64,000 bases of DNA from Kineothrix alysoides (GTDB lineage: Bacteria; Bacillota; Clostridia; Lachnospirales; Lachnospiraceae), in NCBI RefSeq assembly GCF_000732725.1, contig NZ_JPNB01000002.1:806001-870000 (forward strand), written 5' to 3'. Below the pieces are notes generated by a model that saw nothing but the letters and a program-made list of their open reading frames with translations, was not told where the DNA came from and did not search any database. Each line of letters starts with the position of its first letter. Position 1 is the stretch's first letter. Both the position numbers and the translations under genes were made by a program. This document shows positions 42,744 through 51,128 of this stretch, piece by piece.

Positions 42744-44510
42744 CTACCTTTTCATCTTCGGATCAAACGCGTCGCGAAGTCCATCACCAACAAAGTTAAA
42801 TCCAAGCACCGTGATCAATATGAGAAATCCTGCCGGAATCCACACGAACCAGTAGTTGGTCATAACAAATACATCATTTACAGAATTAATGATATTACCC
42901 CATGACGCATAGGGGAATTTTACTCCGATTCCTAAGAAGCTCAATGTCGCTTCCATAATAATGATCTCTCCAAGGCCCATCGTCGCAATAACAATGAGAT
43001 TCGGAATCACATTAGGAATCAAATGTTTGAATATTCTTCTGGATACACGGATGCCGGTGGCTTCCGTCGCCGTCATAAACTCCTGTTCCCTGAAGGAAAG
43101 TATCTGTCCTCGCACCATTCTGGCAATCGGAGGCCAGTTGATCAGGCCCAAAATCGCACAGAGCAGATAAATACGGACTCTCGGGTCTATTTGGTAATAA
43201 TCCATGATAGAACCTACAATAATATACAGGGGCATCGCCGGAATGCAAATAACAACATCCACGATACGCATGAGAATGGTGTCCATCCATTTTCCGAAAT
43301 ATCCTGCCACACCACCAATGATTATACCGAGCAAAGTCTCGATCGCAATCGCTACGAAACCGATCATCAAGGAAATTCGTCCGCCGTACATCAGCCTTGT
43401 AAGCACGTCCATACCATGTCCGTCCGTTCCCAGCAGATGTGTATTTCCGGGAGATGCAAAATCATCATTCAACTGTGTCTTCTGTTCGGAGCGAATCTTA
43501 AACTCGTTTCCTTTCATTTCTATCTTATAATGAATGCTGCTGCCGTCTTTTCCTGTATATTCCACGGATCCCTCATCCCCTAATACTGCCTCCTGCACAG
43601 CTCTGATAAACTGTAACGAAAGCGCTTCGCTGCCCACCGGACGTACCGCATAAGAAGACATGATTGCATAGTCTTCACCGTTTAAGCTTATGAATCCGGT
43701 GCTTTCTTCTACTTCCATTTCATACGTATTTCCATCCGCCTCAAAGGACGATAACTGGTGATTAAATGCTTTCTCCGCATTCAGTTTGAAGTCATAAGAA
43801 AGCTCCGCTCCCCCTGCTGCACTGAATACTTTCTTACTTGCGAGTGCTGTCCTGTCCATGATAGAAATTGCACTCTGTTTTCCTTCCTTTACGATATAAT
43901 AAAAAATGCCATCCGCTTCAAAATTGTCTGCTCCTTCGGAGACAGCCGCTTCATACCCACTTTTTACCGCATTGGACACTGTGCCGCCTTCTTCTGCTGA
44001 AGTGAAGCTGCTCTTCCCTTTTAGTGTAAGCACATTCGCCACCGGGGTAAGTTGTGTAATTTGATATAAGTTCTCATCCTCTTTTATGAGAGAATATGTC
44101 ACATCTTTAGCTTCAAAAGTGCTGTTCCCGTTATTTACCGCCAAAATCATCTTCGCGCCTGCGATGGAAGGGAAATCCTTTCCTTCCTCATTCGTATAGA
44201 GAAAATCCTTATTTTCAGACATCATAGCATAATCTTTTAAAATAACATCTTTTTTCCTGAATACTTCCGATTCCCCGTAAGGAGTGAGCATACCGCCTAC
44301 AAAAGAGAACAAAAACATCGTCACAAGTATAACGAGACCCACCATAGCGAGCTTATTTCTAAAAAAACGCTTCGCTACCAGCATTCCCGGGGACAATACC
44401 TTTACTCTCTGCTCATCATCCAATGTTCCAGAAGTGCTGACGTGATCACTCTGGTTCTGATTCAAATCTATCTGATCATCTTTATCCTGCATGTTATTAT
44501 CTGCGCCCAT
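42744..44510 (-). CDS. oppC: Oligopeptide ABC transporter permease, OppC type, with large inserted domain
   Basis: The 588-residue product is about twice the usual OppC length (about 300). The N-terminal membrane segment (about 45-68; LAMVGLVILVTMFLFSFVGG) is followed by some 270 extra residues (about 75-345), and then the normal permease core (LLGTDGHGMDVLTRLMYGGRISL; coupling motif EFMTATEATGIRVSRRIFKH). The insert lies outside the membrane, is rich in strands and appears to contain repeated units (SFEADGNTYEMEVEE and FEADGIFYYIVKEG). Its role could be substrate docking. It is downstream of oppB by 13 bases. Confidence 0.9.
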   Translation of the reverse strand: MGADNNMQDKDDQIDLNQNQSDHVSTSGTLDDEQRVKVLSPGMLVAKRFFRNKLAMVGLVILVTMFLFSFVGGMLTPYGESEVFRKKDVILKDYAMMSENKDFLYTNEEGKDFPSIAGAKMILAVNNGNSTFEAKDVTYSLIKEDENLYQITQLTPVANVLTLKGKSSFTSAEEGGTVSNAVKSGYEAAVSEGADNFEADGIFYYIVKEGKQSAISIMDRTALASKKVFSAAGGAELSYDFKLNAEKAFNHQLSSFEADGNTYEMEVEESTGFISLNGEDYAIMSSYAVRPVGSEALSLQFIRAVQEAVLGDEGSVEYTGKDGSSIHYKIEMKGNEFKIRSEQKTQLNDDFASPGNTHLLGTDGHGMDVLTRLMYGGRISLMIGFVAIAIETLLGIIIGGVAGYFGKWMDTILMRIVDVVICIPAMPLYIIVGSIMDYYQIDPRVRIYLLCAILGLINWPPIARMVRGQILSFREQEFMTATEATGIRVSRRIFKHLIPNVIPNLIVIATMGLGEIIIMEATLSFLGIGVKFPYASWGNIINSVNDVFVMTNYWFVWIPAGFLILITVLGFNFVGDGLRDAFDPKMKR

Positions 44511-44523
44511 CTCAGCCTTCCTC

Positions 44524-45510
44524 CTAATTTACTCTGACCCGGGGGTCAACTATCGCATACAGGATATCTGCAATCAGTGTTCCTGCCAGCGTTAATATTG
44601 CAAGGAATACCATATAGAACATGGTAAACGGTACATCTCCTTGTGTCAGGCTCATATAAGAAATATATCCGATTCCGGGAATCTGAAATAAAGTTTCCGT
44701 AATCATAGCTCCTCCGAACAAGGTAGGAATCGTGCTTCCGAGCAAGGTTACAATAGGAATAAGAATGTTGCGGAACGCATGGTAATTAATTACTTTATTC
44801 TCAGAAAGCCCTTTTGCCCTTGCCGTACGAATATAATCGGAATTAAGTACTTCCAGCATATTAGTACGGGTGTAACGCATCAAATTACCTACGCTGACAA
44901 CTGTAAGTGTAACGACAGGCAATATTAAATGTTTGCCCATATCCAGAACTTGTCCTATGGGAGGAAGCTGTTCGTGCATACGGCCTACAATTCCATACAA
45001 GTCAAACCATCCCAGATTGATGGAAAATACCCATTTCAATAAAGTAGCTATGAAGAAGGTAGGAAGAGATATACCGATAAGCGCAAATACGGTGACGGCA
45101 TAATCCGTCCTGCTGTATTGCTTTCTCGCAGACAAAATACCGAGAGGAATAGCTATTATTACCTGGAAAACAAATGATATACCGGACATAGCAAAAGAAT
45201 ACCATATCACTTCTTTAAATTTCTCGGTAACCGGCTTGCTCCAAACCCAGGAATCCCCGAATTCTCCTTTCACAGCGTTGGAAAGCCATTTTGCATATCC
45301 CTGCAGTATATTTCCTTCCAATCCGTAAGAATTAGTTAGCTGCTCCAACAGCTCATCATAGGGTTTTGCACCTGCCTTTTGCGACATCTGCCTTGCTTTC
45401 CCTTCCACATAGGAAGTAGGCAGGCAGCGTTCTATGGAATAAATGATGAAAGAAACAAAAAACAGTATAACAATACTGAGTAAAAGTCTTCTTATTAAAA
45501 ATTTCTTCAT
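44524..45510 (-). CDS. oppB: Oligopeptide ABC transporter permease, OppB type
   Basis: The 328-residue product has six membrane segments and the EAA coupling loop (RTARAKGLSENKVINYHAFRN). The N-terminus (FLIRRLLLSIVILFFVSFIIYSI) is typical of the DppB/OppB family. It forms the channel with OppC. The gene is 240 bases downstream of oppA with a hairpin in between. Confidence 0.94.
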   Translation of the reverse strand: MKKFLIRRLLLSIVILFFVSFIIYSIERCLPTSYVEGKARQMSQKAGAKPYDELLEQLTNSYGLEGNILQGYAKWLSNAVKGEFGDSWVWSKPVTEKFKEVIWYSFAMSGISFVFQVIIAIPLGILSARKQYSRTDYAVTVFALIGISLPTFFIATLLKWVFSINLGWFDLYGIVGRMHEQLPPIGQVLDMGKHLILPVVTLTVVSVGNLMRYTRTNMLEVLNSDYIRTARAKGLSENKVINYHAFRNILIPIVTLLGSTIPTLFGGAMITETLFQIPGIGYISYMSLTQGDVPFTMFYMVFLAILTLAGTLIADILYAIVDPRVRVN

Positions 45511-45696
45511 TCCAAACCTCCAGCTTTCTTTTTATCCATCTCATAATTCAAATCTTTATATAAAAACATTTTAAATCTTTATTTATAAAATGTTTAAATT
45601 TCAATTTCAATTCTGTTTTAATTATTTGTAACAACAATTTCGCTACATCACTTTAATTCGATAAACTAACAAATCAAAAACCCTATTCATAAACTG

Positions 45697-45720
45697 AGCC
45701 CGCCAATACCCAGCGGGCTC
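45697..45720 (-). terminator. Intercistronic hairpin between oppA and oppB
   Basis: GAGCCCGC and GCGGGCTC form an 8-bp GC-rich stem 30 bases after the oppA stop. A T-rich region (GGGTTTTTGATTTG) follows after some 14 bases. It likely lets oppA be expressed above the rest of the operon. Confidence 0.65.
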
Positions 45721-45749
45721 AGAATCAATACATCTTATTTCATATTATT

Positions 45750-48053
45750 TTATTTCATTTCTAAATTTTCAATCTCTTTCCACCATTTGTAATATGTGGT
45801 CACGCCCGGTGTAAAGGTATCCGCATTAATACGTTCAGGACTGTAGATAATGCAGTTCTGTCTCTGGTAAACCGGAATCTCAACCGCCCAATCCATAATG
45901 ATGTTTAAGCACTCTTTATAAATGGATTTACGGTAGCTCTGATCTGCGCTCGTTCTCGCATCCATGATATAAGCATCCAAATCCGGGTCTGCGATCTGAT
46001 AGTAATTGCTTGCAGTGCTCGCACTATGGTATGTCTGATACATATCCGGATCGGGCTCTGCCTGCCATGCCGCTACCCAAAGTTCCTGTGTACGTGCATT
46101 TGTTTTGTCCCACAAAATATTCGTATCGGTAGGATCGTTGATTTCCAACGTAAATCCAATCGTCTCGAATGCTGCTTTCGCATCTGTAAGGATTGCAAAG
46201 CTCGGATGGTCGCCTTTACCGTCACCGCCGATGATAACTTCATAAGTCAGCTTCGCGCCTGCCGGAGCTGCTGTCAGCTTGCCGTCTGCTACGGTATAAC
46301 CAGCCGCTTCGAAATATCCCAGCGCTGTTTCAAGTGCTGCTGCATATTTCTCTTCCGCACTCATGGAATCCGTATAAATCGGATTGCCTTCCACATCCAC
46401 AGAATAAGCTACCTGATATCCTTCATCGGATTTCTGGGGAGCTGCCCAGGATGTATTGGAAATAGGATAGTTAATTACGCTTGCCGCATCGCCGTAGTAA
46501 GAGTCGATAGATACGTCACGGTATACGGAAAGAATCGTAGCGATTGCTTTTCTTAAATCTTTCGATTGCTCAGAGGATGCCTCTCCGCCCACATTAACTG
46601 TGTCCGCATTGATACCGATATAGCCGTAGCCCAGATTATCCACACGGTCCGTCATGATAGCATCTCCGTTGAGCTCTCCGTTGCCATTGATTTCGGCAAT
46701 CTGCTCAAATGCCTTTTTACTTCCATCAGGATTTGATAAATCAGCGGTACCCTGCTGTACAGCAGGAATCAAATCAGATTCATCAGATTCCTTAAACTGC
46801 ACGTTTTTAATCTTCGGAGCACCTTTGAAGTAAGAATCATTTGCTTCATAATAAACGACTCTGTTATCGAATTTGATAAATTTATAAGGACCTGCGCCCA
46901 TAGGCTTAGTTGTTTTATCTTTTACAATGCTCAGGTCGCCTCTTGGGAAGCCGAACTGATTGTTATCGTAATCATACTGCGTTTTATCGCCGTAGTAATG
47001 AAGCGGTGCAATACCAAGTTCAACAAACTTGTAAATCGCTGCAGCGTCAAATCCTTTTATCGTAACTGACACTTCATAATCGCCAAGCTTTTTAACGCCT
47101 TCGATATTGGGAACTTCTTCGCCTTCGCCCGCAGCCACCTTTTCTTCGATCAGCAGCTTCTCTGCCAGTGAAGTAGCATCTGCGTCAAAATAAGCTTCAT
47201 CTCCCGCATAATTGCTTCCGAGAGTTTTATAATCTCCGCCGTACATAGCGATAACATCGCTTACGATAGTGTCATAATCTTTTCCTGCCATATCATAGGA
47301 GTCATCCGTGCTGTAGCAAGCTACGAAGAATTCTTCCGCAGAAGCCGCCCCCTGTGCTTCATAGTTTTCCGTACACCAATCTTTTTCTGCTGTCAAGGTC
47401 GGTGCGATTATGTTTTCAGAAATAGCTGTCTGAAGCGCTTCCGGCATTTCCTCCATATAAGCAGCCACATCATCAGCCGTTACGCTGTCCGCTGCCGTGG
47501 AGTTTGCCTGATAATTCTTAAGGCCCACGATAGGGAGTGTGTTCAATACAGTAAATCCGTCATAAGCAGGATCTAAATATACATATAAGTTAAAAATAAC
47601 ATCATCTGCCGTGAGAGGCTCTCCATCGCTGAAGGTAATATCATCGCGCAGCTTAAAGTCATAAGTCGTCGTATCATCATCGTTCTGTGTTACCGTGGTA
47701 TCCGCAATTCCCGTATAGGTATAATCTGTTCCAGCGTAATTGTTGGTCTCTCCCTCGATTCCATTCATTACGACCGCACCCGAGCGATCTACATCCGTCA
47801 GCATTACCTGTGTCATTGCTGCTACGTCTTTGTCATATTCCGTCTCACTAAAGAACATACTGAATTTCTCGCTGAAATCCTTGTAGCCTACAACCAGGGG
47901 CGTATCGCTTCCTGTCTGCGCAGCGCTTTCATCTGTGGCTTCCTTCTCTGCAGCGGGTGTTTCGGTTGTTGATGTATTGCCGGAACCGCATGCTGCTAAA
48001 GTACTGATTACCATTACAGACGCAAGCATAAGAGAAATGATTCTCTTTTTCAT
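45750..48053 (-). CDS. oppA: Oligopeptide-binding lipoprotein, family 5
   Basis: The 767-residue product has a lipoprotein signal (lipobox LAAC, Cys22) and a long family-5 solute-binding domain (YDFKLRDDITFSDGEPLTADD, GAGPYKFIKF, LWVAAWQAEPDPDMYQ). It is longer than the E. coli homologue (about 540); part of the excess lies at about 180-300. It captures peptides for the OppBCDF importer. A promoter is visible upstream. Confidence 0.93.
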   Translation of the reverse strand: MKKRIISLMLASVMVISTLAACGSGNTSTTETPAAEKEATDESAAQTGSDTPLVVGYKDFSEKFSMFFSETEYDKDVAAMTQVMLTDVDRSGAVVMNGIEGETNNYAGTDYTYTGIADTTVTQNDDDTTTYDFKLRDDITFSDGEPLTADDVIFNLYVYLDPAYDGFTVLNTLPIVGLKNYQANSTAADSVTADDVAAYMEEMPEALQTAISENIIAPTLTAEKDWCTENYEAQGAASAEEFFVACYSTDDSYDMAGKDYDTIVSDVIAMYGGDYKTLGSNYAGDEAYFDADATSLAEKLLIEEKVAAGEGEEVPNIEGVKKLGDYEVSVTIKGFDAAAIYKFVELGIAPLHYYGDKTQYDYDNNQFGFPRGDLSIVKDKTTKPMGAGPYKFIKFDNRVVYYEANDSYFKGAPKIKNVQFKESDESDLIPAVQQGTADLSNPDGSKKAFEQIAEINGNGELNGDAIMTDRVDNLGYGYIGINADTVNVGGEASSEQSKDLRKAIATILSVYRDVSIDSYYGDAASVINYPISNTSWAAPQKSDEGYQVAYSVDVEGNPIYTDSMSAEEKYAAALETALGYFEAAGYTVADGKLTAAPAGAKLTYEVIIGGDGKGDHPSFAILTDAKAAFETIGFTLEINDPTDTNILWDKTNARTQELWVAAWQAEPDPDMYQTYHSASTASNYYQIADPDLDAYIMDARTSADQSYRKSIYKECLNIIMDWAVEIPVYQRQNCIIYSPERINADTFTPGVTTYYKWWKEIENLEMK

Positions 48054-48113
48054 AAATTTTTCCTCCTTTTTGGTTTTATTTGTATTATTGTATGCAGCAA
48101 TACAGCTGCCTTT

Positions 48114-48142
48114 ATCTTAGCACGATTACAACTTGTATACAA
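48114..48142 (-). promoter_or_regulatory. Candidate promoter of the opp operon
   Basis: On the minus strand a -35 TTGTAT (48142-48137) and -10 TAAGAT (48119-48114) are 17 bases apart. The -35 overlaps the palindrome TTGTATACAA, a possible operator. Confidence 0.6.
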
Positions 48143-48182
48143 TTTGCAAATCATACCAAAAACACAAAGAAGTCCCGTTTAT

Positions 48183-48752
48183 TTACGGAACCTCGCTGTT
48201 ATACTCGCCTATCATAACCCCTTTTTTCAGATTTTGCAAGTACTTCTTCTGTATAAACGACAAGCAAAAAATGGCAATATTTTCGAATAAAAATACAACT
48301 TCGCGTACAACTGAAAAGTCTTCTCCTCCATGAAATCTCAGGAAAATAAAGACGGAATCTGCGGCACAAAGATATAATGAAACCGACATAATTCCTATAC
48401 AGTTCCGATACATCCTCCCGAATGCCCTATCATAGACCGGCCGCTCCATTTTTTCATTCAGCTTAAGGAATGCGGCCGTCCCTAATGATAAATATACGGC
48501 AGGGAGGAATAAAAATACATACGGAACCGCTATAAAAAAATTACGACTTCCTTCATTATCCAGCATTCCTGCAGTAATAATGAGCAAAAAGTAAAGAAGC
48601 ACAAAAGCAGAATTTTTTATAAAAATTTTCTTTTTTTCGGCTTCAGCATCAGGAAACAGGTAATAATCTCCTGCATACCGATACCTTTTTTCTTCCTTAC
48701 CATCCTTCCCGGTTCCAATCTCAAAGACATAATCTTTGTGGTATTTCTTCAT
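48183..48752 (-). CDS. Four-segment membrane protein of unknown function
   Basis: The 189-residue product has a cytoplasmic charged N-terminus (about 1-40) and about four hydrophobic segments. I do not recognise the family. It is three bases downstream of the oligopeptidase gene and is therefore translated from the same transcript. Confidence 0.65.
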   Translation of the reverse strand: MKKYHKDYVFEIGTGKDGKEEKRYRYAGDYYLFPDAEAEKKKIFIKNSAFVLLYFLLIITAGMLDNEGSRNFFIAVPYVFLFLPAVYLSLGTAAFLKLNEKMERPVYDRAFGRMYRNCIGIMSVSLYLCAADSVFIFLRFHGGEDFSVVREVVFLFENIAIFCLSFIQKKYLQNLKKGVMIGEYNSEVP

Positions 48753-48755
48753 ACT

Positions 48756-50441
48756 TTATACCATTTTGCTTTCCAATTTCTCTATCACGCTGCGGATGCA
48801 GCCATCCTCGAAGGGACTTTCCAATCCGACCTCTTTCACCATATCCGTATAGAAATCCTTTGCAGACAGCTCGCAGAGTTTCAGGTAACTCTTCCATGCT
48901 TCTTCGTAATTCCCGTCCATTTTAGCCTTGTATTGGAAGGCGCAAGTCTGAGCCAGGCAGTAATCGATATAATAAAAAGGCCAATTATAAATATGCTGCT
49001 GCTTCTGCCAGAAGCCTCCTTTGCTAAAGAACAGATCGTCCTCATAATCCATATGTGGTCTGTACTCTTTTTCCAGTTCAAGCCATGCAGCCCGTCTCTC
49101 CTTCGGAGTCATATCGGGATTCGCATAAGCGATATGCTGGAATTCATCCACCATGCAGCCATAAGGAATGAATGCCGCCGCATCCTCCAAGTGCATGCTC
49201 TTGTAATCCTGTGCTCTGCCGCCGAAGAAAAGCTCCGTCCACCCTTCCGCAAAGAATTCCATGGACATGGAGTGGATCTCCGCCGTCTCCATAGTAATGT
49301 CCCTGTGCTCCTGAATCGGATCTTTACCTGACAGATAGCCTTGAAACGCGTGTCCGCATTCATGGGTAATTACGTCCACATCTCCGCTGGTTCCGTTAAA
49401 GTTCGCAAAAATGAACGGAGCACCGTAGACCGGGAGGTAAGTCATGTAACCGCCCGCCTTTTTTGTCTTTCTGCCGAGCACGTCGAACAGTTCATTTTTC
49501 ATCATAAAATCGAAGAATTCTTTCGTCTCCTGAGACATCTCCGAGTACATCTTCTGTCCGGCGCTCATAATTTCTTCCGGCGTACCTTCCGGCGCAGGGT
49601 TGCCATCCAAAAAATAAACTGCCGTGTCGATGTAGGAAAGCTTATTAAGCCCGAGACGTTCTCTCCTTCTCTCGTGCATCTTCTCCGCGAAAGGAACGAA
49701 GTACTTTTTGATCTGATTTCTGTAGTTCTCCACCATGGTCTTGTCGTAGCTGTTACGTCTCATCCGGTAATAGCCCAGCTCCACGTAATTCTCATAGCCC
49801 ATCTGCCTTGCCTGCTCCGTTCTGTTCTTCACGAGCTTGTCGTATATCTCATCCAGCTCGTCTTCCACAGAGAGGAAAAAGGCACTGTATTTCTCATAGG
49901 CTTTCCTGCGTATATTTCTGTCGCTGTTTGTAAGGTGGGGACGCATCAAAGAAAGATTGAGTTTCTCTCCCTCCCATTCTATTTCAGCAGACGCGATCAA
50001 TTTGTTGTATCTGGTAGCAAGGGCGTTTTCCTCCTGCATGAGGGGAATCAGCTTCTCGTCAAAGGACTTGATCTCCAGCTCAATATTTTTAAAGGCCACT
50101 TTTCCTATCTTACCTTCTAAATAAGAACGATACGGGGAATCATACATCGCTTGCCTATATTCCACCATCAGGTTTGCAAGCTTCGGTTCCATTTCGTCAT
50201 AGTATTCCTTTTCCTTTTCATAAAACTCATTGGCAGTATCGATATCGTAGCGGATACCGGCAATGGTCATTGTCGTTTCCACTTTATTAGAAAAGGTATA
50301 GAACTTTTGATGTACCGCAAACTGTTCCTCACCGCTTTCTGCATTTTTAAATTCCTCGATGATCTGACGGAATTCCTTCTCCACATCTTCGTATTTGACC
50401 CTTTCATAGGGCATATCCTTAAATTTCATATCGTTCTCCAT
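48756..50441 (-). CDS. M3-family oligoendopeptidase (PepF-like)
   Basis: The 561-residue product has the zinc-binding motif HECGH (His360, Glu361, His364) and the third-ligand region of M3 peptidases about 27 residues later (ITMETAEIHSMSMEF). There is no signal peptide, so it acts in the cytoplasm on imported peptides. The opp operon downstream supplies them, which makes a coherent uptake-and-cleavage module. An in-frame MarR-type gene lies 81 bases upstream. Confidence 0.95.
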   Translation of the reverse strand: MENDMKFKDMPYERVKYEDVEKEFRQIIEEFKNAESGEEQFAVHQKFYTFSNKVETTMTIAGIRYDIDTANEFYEKEKEYYDEMEPKLANLMVEYRQAMYDSPYRSYLEGKIGKVAFKNIELEIKSFDEKLIPLMQEENALATRYNKLIASAEIEWEGEKLNLSLMRPHLTNSDRNIRRKAYEKYSAFFLSVEDELDEIYDKLVKNRTEQARQMGYENYVELGYYRMRRNSYDKTMVENYRNQIKKYFVPFAEKMHERRRERLGLNKLSYIDTAVYFLDGNPAPEGTPEEIMSAGQKMYSEMSQETKEFFDFMMKNELFDVLGRKTKKAGGYMTYLPVYGAPFIFANFNGTSGDVDVITHECGHAFQGYLSGKDPIQEHRDITMETAEIHSMSMEFFAEGWTELFFGGRAQDYKSMHLEDAAAFIPYGCMVDEFQHIAYANPDMTPKERRAAWLELEKEYRPHMDYEDDLFFSKGGFWQKQQHIYNWPFYYIDYCLAQTCAFQYKAKMDGNYEEAWKSYLKLCELSAKDFYTDMVKEVGLESPFEDGCIRSVIEKLESKMV

Positions 50442-50522
50442 TTCTTTTCAATACCTGCTGACTTTGTTTTCCTACTAACCTCTTTCCGCAAAGCGGCAGC
50501 TTGGCCTTCGCCAATTTTGTTC

Positions 50523-50963
50523 TTACTTATCCTTGCCTATAAAAAAGTCATTTAAATTCAGGAGTGCTTTCTCCAAAGCAATCTTCTCTTCTTCAGTAAG
50601 ACGGGAGAGTACGGCGTCTATCATCTCCTCATGGAAACGCTTATGATGCTCGTAGGCCCGTTGGCCTTTGGAAGATAAGGATACTAAAACAACACGCCTG
50701 TCCTCTTCGCTTCTTTCCCGGTTCACAAATCCCTTTTTTACCAGACTGTTCACTGCTATAGTGAGCGTGCCCGTAGTAACGCCAAGGGACTTTGCGACGG
50801 CAGTCATATTCTTGGGACTGCCCAAACCGATCGCTTCGATGACGTGCATGTCATTTGTAGTAACGCCTTTATATTCCTCTGTCTGAATCGCCCGTTCCTC
50901 TATATTGTTGATATTGCGAAACAGCTTCACGAGTACATCATTCAGTGTCCGTTTGATTTCCAC
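50523..50963 (-). CDS. MarR-family transcriptional regulator
   Basis: The 146-residue winged-helix protein has the MarR recognition helix (GVTTGTLTIAVNSLVKKGFVNR) and wing (RSEEDRRVVLVSLSSKGQRAYEHH). Family members are dimeric repressors. The downstream gene is the M3 oligopeptidase, its most likely local target together with its own promoter. It resembles FabT-type regulators, but no fatty acid synthesis gene is in view. Confidence 0.9.
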   Translation of the reverse strand: MEIKRTLNDVLVKLFRNINNIEERAIQTEEYKGVTTNDMHVIEAIGLGSPKNMTAVAKSLGVTTGTLTIAVNSLVKKGFVNRERSEEDRRVVLVSLSSKGQRAYEHHKRFHEEMIDAVLSRLTEEEKIALEKALLNLNDFFIGKDK

Positions 50964-51080
50964 CGTATCACTCTCCGTAACTAATAATAAAATAAGTATA
51001 GCACGAATTTTCTTAGATGGTCAAATCTTTCTGACGAAGCACGGAAACTAAGAAAATCAAATCCAAAAGCTAAGGTTCTT

Positions 51081-51118
51081 AATACCCCGGTGCTGCTTTT
51101 ACAGCAATACCGGGGTAT
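51081..51118 (-). terminator. Terminator of the GH16 surface protein gene
   Basis: An 11-bp stem (AATACCCCGGT and ACCGGGGTATT) with a 16-base loop lies about 11 bases beyond the minus-strand stop. It may act in both directions, since A/T-rich stretches flank both sides. Confidence 0.8.
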
Positions 51119-51128
51119 TTTACATTCA

